A stretch of DNA of 51,781 bases. Source: a bacterium (GTDB lineage: Bacteria > Electryoneota > Electryoneia > Electryoneales > Electryoneaceae). The notes under the pieces were generated by a model that saw only the letters and a program-made list of their open reading frames with translations, had not been told where the DNA came from and searched no databases. The position numbers were made by a program, and so were the translations under genes. Positions 1 to 9,103 of this stretch are shown piece after piece. Numbering within the stretch: the stretch's first letter is position 1; each line of letters begins with the position of its first letter. The stretch is from positions 1-51,781 of the forward strand of contig JANQEY010000099.1 of assembly GCA_028278125.1 (NCBI GenBank), in the 5' to 3' direction.

Positions 1-1
1 C

Positions 2-388
2 CAATACTGGTGGACAATACTTGCCCGTGATGAGTTTGACAACGAAACCTGGGCAAATCAGGTCTACAGCTTCACAATCGACCTGACATCTGTGGAAGAC
101 CTAAATCAGCAGGAATTCCCGACCGAGTATGAATTAACATCCATCTACCCGAATCCTTTTAACCCGTCAACAACTGTCACAATCGGTCTGCCGGAATCGT
201 CGTTCCTGCGGCTTAATGTTTATAACATCCTAGGCCAGCATTTAGTAAATCTGGCGGATAATCAATTCACAGCAGGTTATCACAACTTCACCCTTGATGG
301 TTCACAATTAACCAGCGGAATATATTTTGTCAGCGCAATTGTCGAGGGCAAACTCAGCGAGATCAGGAAAGTTGTTTTGATGAAGTGA
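2..388 (+). CDS. T9SS sorting-domain protein, C-terminal part (5' end outside window)
   Basis: The reading frame is open from base 2, so this is the end of a gene that starts before the window. The first ~30 codons encode the end of a fibronectin-like module (QYWWTI, then NETWANQVYSFTI), the same module end found in the next two genes. The last ~85 residues are a T9SS type A sorting domain: YPNPFNPSTT, NILGQ, GIYFVSA, ending KVVLMK. By family knowledge this tail directs export through the type IX secretion system and is removed or used for surface anchoring. An internal GTG at 92 would leave only the tail and is unlikely to be the start. The downstream paralogue begins 32 bp later, so the two are probably co-transcribed. 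It is the first of three tandem paralogues. Confidence 0.9.
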   Translation, partial: QYWWTILARDEFDNETWANQVYSFTIDLTSVEDLNQQEFPTEYELTSIYPNPFNPSTTVTIGLPESSFLRLNVYNILGQHLVNLADNQFTAGYHNFTLDGSQLTSGIYFVSAIVEGKLSEIRKVVLMK

Positions 389-420
389 TTTTCTCAGGAT
401 TATCTATTAAGGAATCAGGC

Positions 421-2481
421 ATGCGCAAACCTAGCGACTACAATAAGTATTTGACTCAATTGTTTATTCTATTGGCACTTTGCTGTTTCCTGACATCTCT
501 CAGCTCAGCTCAGACATCCTTCAGTGATGCGATTTTGGTTTACGGTACTGCATTTGAGGCAAAGTGTGTTTACAGCGCTGACCTCGATGGTGATGGCGAT
601 TTTGATGTCCTATCGGCATCTTACTGGGATGATAAAATCGCATGGTATGAAAATACAGATGGTTCAGGTGATTTTGGACCTCAACAGGTTATCACAACTG
701 ACGCGAACGGTGCAAGATCTGTTTTCTGTGCTGATCTGGATGGCGATGGGGATTTAGATGTTCTTTCTGCTTCTGAGCTTGATGACGAAATTGCTTGGTA
801 CGAGAACTCAGACGGATTGGGCGATTTCGGAAATCAACTGGTCATCACAGCAGACGCAGATGGCGCTAGTTCAGTATTCAGTATAGATCTTGATGGTGAC
901 GGTGACTTTGATGTTTTATCAGCCTCAAGCCACGATAATAAGATTGCCTGGTACGAAAATCTTGATGGGATGGGAGACTTCGGTCCCCAGAATATAATCT
1001 CGTTTAACAGACTAAACGCTATGTCAGTTTACAGCACGGATTTAGATGGGGATGATGACAACGATGTTCTCACAGCGTCGAGTGACGATGAGAGGATTAT
1101 GTGGTACGAAAATGTTGAGGGTGGTGAACAACATTTAATTAGTAATCAAGCATTTGGAGCTTCGTCTGTCTTCAGTACTGATTTAGATGGAGATGGAGAT
1201 AAAGATGTACTTTCGGCTTCATCTACGGATGACAAGATCGCCTGGTATGAAAATACAGATGGTTTGGGAAGCTTCGGGCCGCAGTTAATCATATCTACCC
1301 ATGCATGGAGAGCTAGCAGTGTTTTCAGTATCGATCTCGACAACGATGGCGACAATGATGTTCTTGCTGCTTGCGGCGGCAGATTGCTTGCGGAAAGTAA
1401 AATCGCCTGGTACGAAAATACAGATGGATTGGGAAACTTTGGAGAAGAACAGGTCATCTCTTTATCTACTGATGAAGCAAAGTCAGTATTCAGTGCCGAT
1501 CTTGATGGAGATGGAGATTATGACGTTCTCTCTGCTTCCACAGATGATAATACAATTGCCTGGTATTGCAATTTATTGATCAGTAGCCCCCCGGATTCTT
1601 TTAATTTATTAGAACCTGACAGTATTAGCACAATTACTTCCCGGGATGTTTTACTTGACTGGCAGGATACTGCCGACCAGGACCATGACTTCGCAAATTA
1701 CCGGGTTTGTGTTGGTGAGAATCCCAATGATATTATGGATAATGTTTTAGGGCATACTCGATCATCCCATTATACCTTCACAGGTGAATACAATACAGAA
1801 TACTGGTGGACAGTAATTGCCACAGACCACGGAGATCATGAAACCCGAGCTAACCAGGTATTTAATTTCACAATTGTCGAAGGAACACCTCCGGGGCCAT
1901 TTAATCTTACTCACCCTGATAGTGGTGCTTTTGTTTATGATCCAATTGTACCCCTCTATTGGGAAGAATCAATTGATCCTGAGGACGATTTATTAATCTA
2001 CAGAGTCTATGTTAGTGAAAACCCGGACAGCCTGGAGCAAAACTTCTTAATTGGTACAATTCAAACCCAATGCAATTTTACGGGTGATAGTAACACACGT
2101 TACTGGTGGTCTGTTTTAGCTGTTGATGACAATGATCATGCAACCTGGGCTAACCAGGTATACAGCTTCAAAATCGACCTGACATCGGTTGATGAAGGAC
2201 AGAAGAAAATCCCAACCGATTATGAACTAACATCTATCTACCCGAATCCATTTAACCCGTCAACAACAATCACCATCGGGCTGCCTGAATCGTCTATCCT
2301 GCAGCTTAATGTTTATAACATCCTCGGCCAGCATATAGCGATGCTGGCGGGTAATCAATACACAGCAGGCTATCAAAGTTTCATACTTGACGGATCAGTG
2401 TTACCCAGCGGGATATATTTTGTCAGCGCCACTGTCGAAGGTAAACTCAGCGAGACCAGGAAAGTTGTTCTGATGAAATGA
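421..2481 (+). CDS. FG-GAP/VCBS repeat T9SS-secreted protein (seven repeats)
   Basis: Start chosen at ATG 421, preceded by AAGGA; the GTG at 385 overlaps the previous stop and would add 12 residues before the signal peptide. The 686-residue product has a signal peptide (hydrophobic segment ending near SSAQ). Seven tandem repeats of ~48 residues follow, each with a Ca-binding loop of the type DLDGDGDFDV followed by IAWYEN. Next come two fibronectin-like modules (starting PPDSFNLL and PPGPFNLT, each with a YWW motif) and a T9SS tail (YPNPFNPSTT to KVVLMK). Seven repeats suggest one seven-bladed integrin-like propeller; this is inference. It is probably an extracellular adhesin or structural surface protein; no catalytic motif is visible. 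Second of three tandem paralogues. Confidence 0.92.
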   Translation: MRKPSDYNKYLTQLFILLALCCFLTSLSSAQTSFSDAILVYGTAFEAKCVYSADLDGDGDFDVLSASYWDDKIAWYENTDGSGDFGPQQVITTDANGARSVFCADLDGDGDLDVLSASELDDEIAWYENSDGLGDFGNQLVITADADGASSVFSIDLDGDGDFDVLSASSHDNKIAWYENLDGMGDFGPQNIISFNRLNAMSVYSTDLDGDDDNDVLTASSDDERIMWYENVEGGEQHLISNQAFGASSVFSTDLDGDGDKDVLSASSTDDKIAWYENTDGLGSFGPQLIISTHAWRASSVFSIDLDNDGDNDVLAACGGRLLAESKIAWYENTDGLGNFGEEQVISLSTDEAKSVFSADLDGDGDYDVLSASTDDNTIAWYCNLLISSPPDSFNLLEPDSISTITSRDVLLDWQDTADQDHDFANYRVCVGENPNDIMDNVLGHTRSSHYTFTGEYNTEYWWTVIATDHGDHETRANQVFNFTIVEGTPPGPFNLTHPDSGAFVYDPIVPLYWEESIDPEDDLLIYRVYVSENPDSLEQNFLIGTIQTQCNFTGDSNTRYWWSVLAVDDNDHATWANQVYSFKIDLTSVDEGQKKIPTDYELTSIYPNPFNPSTTITIGLPESSILQLNVYNILGQHIAMLAGNQYTAGYQSFILDGSVLPSGIYFVSATVEGKLSETRKVVLMK

Positions 2482-2513
2482 TTTTTCAGAACAATCCGAA
2501 AAAGGAATTTAAC

Positions 2514-5500
2514 ATGCGCAAGTCAAATAGCTTTTCAAAGGTTTCAATCACAGGATTTCTAATTCTGATTGTCTGCTGTTTCCTTCCATTGTCCAGCCAG
2601 GCTCAAACGACCTTTAGTGACGAGATTCTGATAAGTGGTCAGTCTGTAAGCAGCGTTCATAGTGCAGATCTGGATGGCGATGGCGATTTTGATCTATTAT
2701 CTGCATCTAGATATGATGACAAGATTGCATGGTATGAAAACATTGATGGTTCTGGAACATTTGGCACTCAACGTTTAATCAGTAGCGAAGTTGATGGTGC
2801 AACGGATGTTTTTTGCGCGGATATCGATGGTGATGGAGATCTTGATGTAGTATCAACTGGTGATTATGGAGAGTTGGTCGCCTGGCATGAAAACGTTGAT
2901 GGTTCAGGCATTTTTGGCCCCTTACAGGTTATCTCAACCGAAACAGAAGGGTGGTCAGTATACAGCACGGACCTCGATGGAGACGGGGATAATGACGTTT
3001 TAGTAGCATCATGCTGGTATGATACCAGAGTTGAGTGGTATGAGAATACTGATGGTCTTGGGAGCTTCGGTGAGATGCAGATTATTGCAACTGGTGACGA
3101 TGGTTACAACTGTGTTTTCAGTATCGACGTCGATGGTGATGGTGACAATGATGTTCTTGTCTCGTCTCGCAACGATGATATGATAGCATGGTTTGAAAAT
3201 ACTGATGGGTTGGGCAGTTTCGGACAATTACAGGTTATAAACTCAAATGCTAATGGGGCAAAGTCAGTTTTCAGCGCAGATGTGGATGGTGACGGTGATA
3301 ATGATATTCTTTCAGCTTCTGAATTGGATAATATAATCGCCTGGTACGAAAACGAAGATGGACTAGGTGACTTCGGACAACAACAGGTTATTACAAATCA
3401 GACAGCGAGAGCTCAATCTGTATTCTGTGCTGATTTTGATGGCGATGATGATTTGGATGTAATTTCAGCATCTGATGGTAGCTGGAATGAAGAACCCAAG
3501 GTTGCCTGGTATGAAAATACAGATGGGTTGGGGGATTTTGGACCACAGCAAATTATAACCTACGATATAATAAGTGCAAGAGCGGTTCTAAGTGCTGACA
3601 TTGATAGTGATGGTGATTTTGATGCGATTTCCGCTTCTTCTGGAGACAGCAAAATCGCCTGGTATGAAAACTCTGACGGTTTAGGTAGTTTTGGACCACA
3701 ACAAGCAGTTACCTCAAGAGCTTCCCTTGCAAGTTGTGTATTCAGCGCGGATATGGATAATGATGGTGACTTGGATGTTCTTTCAGCGTCTGCAGGTGAT
3801 GATAAAATTGCCTGGTATGAAAACAGGGATGGATTGGGAGATTTTGGCCCTCAAAGGGTGGTTGCAACAAACAGGGAAGATGCGTCATCCGTGTTTAGTG
3901 TTGATCTTGATGGTGACGGAGATAATGATATACTTGCAGCATCTGCCGGTGATAGAAGGGTTGTCTGGTATGAAAACGACGATAATCCACAGCAACATCT
4001 GATCTCTGATGATGCCAGGGGAGCACAATGTGTTTATAGTGCCGACCTCGATGGAGATGGAGATAATGATGTTATTGCAGCATGCGTGGGGGGAGGGCAA
4101 CAATTTGGACATGTTTCATGGTTTGAGAACACAGATGGACAAGGAAACTTTGGAGAAGTTCAGCATATAGCAAATCTTAATAATGCTCAGTCTGTTTTTT
4201 GTGCAGATCTTGATGGAGACGGTGATTTTGATGTTCTCGCCACGTCTGATATACAAAACAGGGTAGCATGGTATGAGAACACAGATGGTTTAGGTGATTT
4301 TGGTCCTCAACAGATTATTACTAGCCACGCAGATGGAGCCTGCTCAGTCTTCAGTATTGACATGGATAACGACGGGGATAACGATGTGCTTTCCGCATCC
4401 TGGGAAGACAACTCGATTGCCGGGTATGAGAACCTGGATGGCCTGGGTACTTTCGGTGAAAGAATTATCATTTCCAGCCAGGCCTTGGAAGCAAAGGATG
4501 TTTTTGCTGTCGATCTTGATGGAGATGGTGATAATGATGTTTTATCTGCTTCCGCAGGTGATAATAAGATCGCCTGGTATGAATTTCCAACAGGTACTGT
4601 ACATGTATTATCCACAAATGCCCTTGGGGCAAGTTCTGTTCACAGTGCTGATCTAGACGGTGATGGTGATTATGATGTTCTTTCTGCATCAAGAGATGAC
4701 AGTAAAATTGCCTGGTACCGTAATTTGATGATCGGATTACCTCCAAACCCATTCAATCTTGTCCAACCAGAAAATGGAAGTATTACTACTTCTTTAGAGG
4801 TACAACTAAACTGGCATAATGCGATAGATCATGACGGGGATTTCTCTGAATACCTGGTGTGTGTTTCCGAGGATCCAGAGGATCTTGGGGACAATATTAT
4901 TGGAACGACAACTGTTTCAAACTTTACGTTTACCGGCGAATATGACACTGATTACTGGTGGACTGTAATTGCGACAGACAACGAAGACCATCAAACCTGG
5001 GCTAATCAGATATTCAGCTTTACAATTCTACACCCCGGGTTACCTCCTTTACCGTTTAATCTCCTTCAACCAGACAGTGGTGAGGTAGTTGATTCATTAA
5101 CGGTGATACTGGAATGGGAAGAAACAACTGATCCCGATAACAATTTTTCTGATTACCAGGTTTTTATCTCGGATAACCTTGATGAATTGGAAAACAGCGA
5201 TGTAGGTATAACACCATTCAGTAATTATACGTTTTCCGGTGAAGATGTTACGCAGTATTGGTGGACTGTAACAGCGCGTGATAGTCTTAATAACGAAACC
5301 TTCGCAAACCAGGTTTTTAGCTTTGATTTCGAAACTCCAAATTTTCCCCCTGAATCTTTCAATCTCCTTAATCCTGATAGCGGTAGTATTATCTATAGTT
5401 TTGAAGTACCCCTTGAATGGGAGGAGACAACTGATCCTGAAGATGATTTTTCTATTTACAGGGTCCATCTCAGCGAATACCTGGACAGCCTTGAGCAAAA

Positions 5501-6239
5501 CGTCGTAATCGGTACCATCGAAACTGGCTATAATTTTACAGGTAACAGTAATTCACTCTACTGGTGGTCTGTATCTGCGATTGATGCTCGAGATAATGTT
5601 ACTTGGGCTAACCAGGTATATAATTTTACCATTATTGCTGATGTTCCACCGCTGCCTTTTAACCTGGTTCAGCCAGACAGCGGAACGGTATTTGATTCAT
5701 TGGAAGTTCTATTGGTGTGGGAGCAACCGATCGATACGGACAATGATCTTGCAGTAATCAGAATTCATGTTTCTGATAATCTCGACAATCTCGAAAATAT
5801 TGTAGTTTTCGCAACGACAGATTCGTTCTACACCTTTACAGGACAAAATAGTAACAATTACTGGTGGACAATATCTGCAAGAGACGTACAGAACAATGTC
5901 ACCTGGGCAAACCAGGTATTCAGCTTTACAATCGACCTGACATCAGTAGATGATGGACAGCCGGAAATCCCTTCTGAGTATGAACTGACTTCCATCTACC
6001 CCAATCCTTTTAACCCGTCAACAACAATCACCATCGGTTTACCTGAATCATCATTACTGCAGCTTAATGTCTATAACATCCTCGGGCAGTATGTGATGAT
6101 GCTGGCGGATAATCAATACACAGCAGGTTATCACAACTTTACCCTGGACGGATCGTTTTTACCAAGCGGTATCTATTTTATCAGCGCCACTATCGAGGGC
6201 AAATTCAACGAGATCAGGAAAGTTGTATTGATGAAATAG
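2514..6239 (+). CDS. FG-GAP/VCBS repeat T9SS-secreted protein (fourteen repeats)
   Basis: Start chosen at ATG 2514 behind AAAAAGGAATT; it lies 32 bp after the previous stop, the same spacing as between the two genes before it. The 1241-residue product has a signal peptide ending near SSQAQ. Fourteen copies of the ~48-residue repeat (DLDGDGDxDVLSAS...IAWYEN) follow, exactly twice the number in the neighbour, then four fibronectin-like modules (starting PPNPFNLV, PPLPFNLL, PPESFNLL, PPLPFNLV), again twice the neighbour's two. A T9SS tail ends the protein (YPNPFNPSTT, NILGQ, KVVLMK). Two Ca-stabilised propellers are plausible. It looks like an enlarged duplicate of the upstream gene. Probable extracellular surface protein of unknown ligand. 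Confidence 0.92.
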   Translation: MRKSNSFSKVSITGFLILIVCCFLPLSSQAQTTFSDEILISGQSVSSVHSADLDGDGDFDLLSASRYDDKIAWYENIDGSGTFGTQRLISSEVDGATDVFCADIDGDGDLDVVSTGDYGELVAWHENVDGSGIFGPLQVISTETEGWSVYSTDLDGDGDNDVLVASCWYDTRVEWYENTDGLGSFGEMQIIATGDDGYNCVFSIDVDGDGDNDVLVSSRNDDMIAWFENTDGLGSFGQLQVINSNANGAKSVFSADVDGDGDNDILSASELDNIIAWYENEDGLGDFGQQQVITNQTARAQSVFCADFDGDDDLDVISASDGSWNEEPKVAWYENTDGLGDFGPQQIITYDIISARAVLSADIDSDGDFDAISASSGDSKIAWYENSDGLGSFGPQQAVTSRASLASCVFSADMDNDGDLDVLSASAGDDKIAWYENRDGLGDFGPQRVVATNREDASSVFSVDLDGDGDNDILAASAGDRRVVWYENDDNPQQHLISDDARGAQCVYSADLDGDGDNDVIAACVGGGQQFGHVSWFENTDGQGNFGEVQHIANLNNAQSVFCADLDGDGDFDVLATSDIQNRVAWYENTDGLGDFGPQQIITSHADGACSVFSIDMDNDGDNDVLSASWEDNSIAGYENLDGLGTFGERIIISSQALEAKDVFAVDLDGDGDNDVLSASAGDNKIAWYEFPTGTVHVLSTNALGASSVHSADLDGDGDYDVLSASRDDSKIAWYRNLMIGLPPNPFNLVQPENGSITTSLEVQLNWHNAIDHDGDFSEYLVCVSEDPEDLGDNIIGTTTVSNFTFTGEYDTDYWWTVIATDNEDHQTWANQIFSFTILHPGLPPLPFNLLQPDSGEVVDSLTVILEWEETTDPDNNFSDYQVFISDNLDELENSDVGITPFSNYTFSGEDVTQYWWTVTARDSLNNETFANQVFSFDFETPNFPPESFNLLNPDSGSIIYSFEVPLEWEETTDPEDDFSIYRVHLSEYLDSLEQNVVIGTIETGYNFTGNSNSLYWWSVSAIDARDNVTWANQVYNFTIIADVPPLPFNLVQPDSGTVFDSLEVLLVWEQPIDTDNDLAVIRIHVSDNLDNLENIVVFATTDSFYTFTGQNSNNYWWTISARDVQNNVTWANQVFSFTIDLTSVDDGQPEIPSEYELTSIYPNPFNPSTTITIGLPESSLLQLNVYNILGQYVMMLADNQYTAGYHNFTLDGSFLPSGIYFISATIEGKFNEIRKVVLMK

Positions 6240-6243
6240 TCTT

Positions 6244-6321
6244 CCTGGGTTGCGAGCCAACCCAGGCTACACATAGAATTAAGTATTTGTGAGCATAGCC
6301 CGGGTTGGCTTGCAACCTGGG
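6244..6321. repeat. Inverted pair of CCCGGGTTG-type palindromic repeats (family A, copy 1)
   Basis: Arm one (6244-6272) is itself a palindrome, CCTGGGTTG...CAACCCAGG, followed by CTACAC. Arm two (6289-6321) is its inverted copy, GTG...AGCCCGGGTTGG...CAACCTGGG. The pair begins 4 bp after a T9SS gene stop codon. Similar elements occur at 25788, 37375 and 38631. Confidence 0.85.
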
Positions 6322-6333
6322 ATGAATATTAAT

Positions 6334-7065
6334 ATGGATTCAGGTAAGAAAAAACATGTCGCGGTGATCCAGTCCGGGTACATTCCCTGGAAAGGCTATT
6401 TTGACATCATCCACGATTGTGACCTGTTCATTTTCTATGATGATGTTCAATATACCACACGTGACTGGCGTAACCGGAACCTTATTAAAAGTCCCGACGG
6501 TCTTCACTGGCTAACCATCCCGGTTGGATCGTCAACCGATCGATTGACCTGTGATGTTGATCTCCCGTCTGACAATTCCTGGAAGGAAAAACACTGGAAA
6601 GCCCTCTTTCTATATTATAAGAACGCTCCCTTTTTTGAGAATTATGCCGGCTTTTTCGAAGCTGTTTACACAAAATTAGAATGGAAAACACTTTCTGAAT
6701 TGAACCAGTACATCATCCGTGAGATAGCGACAGGTTTCCTGGGAATAGAGGTGGAGTTTCGAAACTCGTCTGATTATGAGCCCGAAGGGCAGAAACTGGA
6801 TCGTCTGCTTGACCTGTTAAAAAAAGCGAATGCAGATCTGTATGTCTCCGGGCCAGCTGCAAAGGACTATGTAGAGGAGGAGAGGTTCAGGGAAGAGGGG
6901 ATAGAGCTGGTTTACAAGAGTTACGACGATTATCCCGAGTATCCCCAGTTATTTCCTCCTTTTGAACACAAGGTATCAATTGTCGATCTTCTCTTTAATA
7001 AGGGTGACAAAGCTCCTTATTATATCTGGGGATATCGATCAGAGAAGCCTGATGATGATGAATGA
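6334..7065 (+). CDS. WbqC family protein
   Basis: The product (243 residues from ATG 6334) opens with HVAVIQSGYIPWKGYFD and then DDVQYTTRDWRNRN, the N-terminal signature of the WbqC family, which is tied to O-antigen and other surface glycan loci; its exact reaction is not established. The first part of the longer open frame (from GTG 6289) is repeat DNA of family A and should not be coding. ATG 6322 is an alternative start; neither has a strong Shine-Dalgarno site. The next gene, a DegT/StrS aminotransferase, follows 22 bp later, a common pairing in nucleotide-sugar pathways. Length is normal for the family. Confidence 0.88.
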   Translation: MDSGKKKHVAVIQSGYIPWKGYFDIIHDCDLFIFYDDVQYTTRDWRNRNLIKSPDGLHWLTIPVGSSTDRLTCDVDLPSDNSWKEKHWKALFLYYKNAPFFENYAGFFEAVYTKLEWKTLSELNQYIIREIATGFLGIEVEFRNSSDYEPEGQKLDRLLDLLKKANADLYVSGPAAKDYVEEERFREEGIELVYKSYDDYPEYPQLFPPFEHKVSIVDLLFNKGDKAPYYIWGYRSEKPDDDE

Positions 7066-7087
7066 TCAAGGACGGAATGGAATTTAG

Positions 7088-8284
7088 ATGCAAAAGCTGG
7101 CAATAGACGGTGGAAAACCCGTACGGGACACATTTTTGGCCTTCGGTACTCCTCAGTTTAATGATGAACAGATTAACGAGGTTGTCAGCACACTTCGTTC
7201 CGGCTGGATCGGTACAGGTCCAAAGACAAAACAATTTGAAGAACAGTTCGCAGAGTATATAGGAGTTCCCTGTGCAGTATCTGTGAGTTCATGTTCCGCG
7301 GCGATACATCTATCACTGATCGTGTCTGGTATTGAGCCGGGTGATGAAGTAATCCTCCCACCTCTTACTTATGCCGCTGCAGCAAATGTTATAGTCCATT
7401 GCGGTGCAAAACCGGTTCTTGTTGATATTCTTCCTGACACATTAAATCTCGATCCAACCAGGCTTCAACCAGCGATATCGAACAAAACAAAAGCTATAAT
7501 TCCTGTCCATTTTGGCGGTTTGGCGGCAGATATAAATTCAATTAAGGAAGTTGCCAGCGAGATTCCGATTATCGAGGATGCCGCACATGCGATCGGAAGT
7601 CGGTACAACGGGAAAATGGCAGGTTCATCGGGAAACCTCACCTGTTTCAGCTTCTATCCTAATAAGAACCTCACCACTGCTGAGGGTGGAATGATCACCC
7701 TTGACGATGAAAAAATTGCCGACCGTTTAAAAAGACTCAGGATGCAGGGAGTGGAACAGGATGCCTGGAATAGGTTTGAATCACAGCAACTGGTACACAG
7801 TTATGTGGTTGAAGCTGGGTACAAATATAACCTGACAGACCTGCACAGCAGCCTGGGCCTTTACCAGTTGCCGCGAATAGAAAAATACCTTTCCAACCGT
7901 GAAAAAATAGCAGCCAGCTACGACGATGCTTTCGATAATATGGAGGGAGTTACGAGACAATTCCGTCCAGCTGATATTGAAAATAACCGCCATGCTCTCC
8001 ATCTTTATGTACTGGTTCTCAATCCCGACCTGTTCAGTAAAACAAGGGATGAAATAGTAGTCGCCCTTCGTGCTGAGAACATTGGCGCCGGTATCCACTA
8101 CACACCATTGCACCAGGAACCTTACTACCGTGAACTGCTTAATCTCCCAGACGGCAGTTTTCCCATTGCTGAAAGAATCGGGGCGAACATCTTCACTCTT
8201 CCGTTAACACCCTCTATGAACGAAGAAGATGTTCAGGATGTAATCGCGGCAGTTAAAAAGGTACTGATTGCTTACGCGCGCTGA
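7088..8284 (+). CDS. DegT/DnrJ/EryC1/StrS family PLP-dependent sugar aminotransferase
   Basis: 398 residues, full length for the family. It should transfer an amino group to a keto nucleotide-sugar using PLP. Visible motifs: the N-terminal GGKPVR and GSGWIGTGPK-like region (SGWIGTGP at ~39-46), the loop VSSCSAAIHLSL (~66-77), PPLTYAAAAN, IIEDAAHAIG with the PLP-nitrogen Asp at 164, and FSFYPNKNLTTAEGG with the Schiff-base Lys at 193. The C-terminal HYTPLHQEPYYR stretch is also typical. ATG 7088 follows a GGA-rich stretch. It is probably co-transcribed with the WbqC-family gene upstream and would act in the cytoplasm on surface-glycan precursors. The exact sugar substrate cannot be told from sequence. 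Confidence 0.93.
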   Translation: MQKLAIDGGKPVRDTFLAFGTPQFNDEQINEVVSTLRSGWIGTGPKTKQFEEQFAEYIGVPCAVSVSSCSAAIHLSLIVSGIEPGDEVILPPLTYAAAANVIVHCGAKPVLVDILPDTLNLDPTRLQPAISNKTKAIIPVHFGGLAADINSIKEVASEIPIIEDAAHAIGSRYNGKMAGSSGNLTCFSFYPNKNLTTAEGGMITLDDEKIADRLKRLRMQGVEQDAWNRFESQQLVHSYVVEAGYKYNLTDLHSSLGLYQLPRIEKYLSNREKIAASYDDAFDNMEGVTRQFRPADIENNRHALHLYVLVLNPDLFSKTRDEIVVALRAENIGAGIHYTPLHQEPYYRELLNLPDGSFPIAERIGANIFTLPLTPSMNEEDVQDVIAAVKKVLIAYAR

Positions 8285-8687
8285 TTCTTTAATTCTTGAG
8301 AGTTAAGCCCTGGAATCATCCCGGTTACCTGTTCCCGGTTCAAGCAATTCTTGCCGCATTATAATTTAATAATATTACAAACGTTATTGCTTATATCAAG
8401 TAATTACAAAGATTAAGGTCTGTGGCCTGTGGTTTGCCATGCAATCATTGTGATCTTTGGGAGAATTATCTCCTGTCAGAATCCGGCACTAAATGAATGT
8501 CCAGTCGCTGTTTTTGTTAGTGACTTAATAATAAAACCTTAAGATCCATGTAGTCCCTGCTTCCAATATTCAATGGGAGAAAACATTCACGGATTGTTGT
8601 AATCCGGTTGTCTATTCCTTGAAATGGGTGGGCTCTCGGGGCTCGTTTCTCAGGTTCTCTTCAAGTTTTGGGAATATGAGGAGATGC

Positions 8688-8747
8688 ATGAAAAAGCTTA
8701 AGAGGCTAACAAATTGGAACCGTAAGCAGTTGTATATTAAGAGATAA
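8688..8747 (+). CDS. Possible small basic peptide (19 aa)
   Basis: ATG 8688 is preceded by GAGGAG at a suitable distance and is followed by 19 codons and TAA. The peptide begins MKKLKRLTNW, ends YIKR and is strongly basic. It could be a leader peptide upstream of the 9104 gene or a chance frame. Evidence is only the good ribosome binding site in a gene-free region. Confidence 0.3.
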   Translation: MKKLKRLTNWNRKQLYIKR

Positions 8748-8751
8748 TATC

Positions 8752-8768
8752 TATGAACTTAGTTCATA
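8752..8768. promoter_or_regulatory. 17-bp palindrome, possible operator
   Basis: TATGAAC-TTA-GTTCATA is a perfect 7-bp inverted repeat with a 3-bp centre, 335 bp upstream of the 9104 gene. It has the size of a dimeric regulator site, but no regulator is identified. Confidence 0.25.
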
Positions 8769-9062
8769 TGGTAGAAAAAATTACATTTAAAATAGAGTTA
8801 TTCGGGGAAACTTAAAGCAGTTGCTCAAGTTTGCGGGAGGTACTGAGAGTAGGGTTGGTGTTTTATAAAATGTTGTAATAACAGGATTTATGCGAGAACT
8901 TGTTGCCTCTCAATTTTAAGCAATGTCTCTCATAACTCTCAACTCCAACATGAAAACTGCCGATAAACCCTATTGAGATACCACTGTTATGGATGCTCGA
9001 ACTCTAATTGAAGTGTTTAAAAAATTGTAAAAAAATTGAAGGAAACTTCGTTGATTAAAGGA

Positions 9063-9084
9063 GACCTAAGAAGTTGGTTAGGTC
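9063..9084 (+). promoter_or_regulatory. Leader hairpin just upstream of the ribosome binding site
   Basis: GACCTAA (9063-9069) pairs with TTAGGTC (9078-9084). The hairpin ends a few bases before AGGAGG, the Shine-Dalgarno of the 9104 gene. It may protect the mRNA 5' end or tune translation; this is inference. Confidence 0.3.
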
Positions 9085-9103
9085 AAAGCAGGAGGATTAA
9101 AAC

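Larger units (their letters stand above)
8285..9103. other. 819-bp region without a conventional gene
   Basis: AT-rich leader between the aminotransferase and the large NHL/cohesin-like gene. I see a possible 19-codon reading frame (8688-8747), a 17-bp palindrome (8752-8768) and a hairpin close to the next start (9063-9084). No tRNA, rRNA or recognised riboswitch was found. The length and the strong AGGAGG just before 9104 suggest a long 5' leader or promoter region for the 1369-codon gene. Confidence 0.6.

Noticed and set aside
1146..1457. Antisense reading frames in the repeat-rich genes
   Set aside because: Low-complexity Ser/Leu/Pro translations are shadows of the biased Asp/Gly repeat codons; no ribosome sites or family motifs.
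6289..6333. N-terminal extension of the WbqC-family protein from GTG 6289
   Set aside because: The DNA belongs to a family A palindromic repeat, and the family signature begins after the in-frame ATG at 6334.
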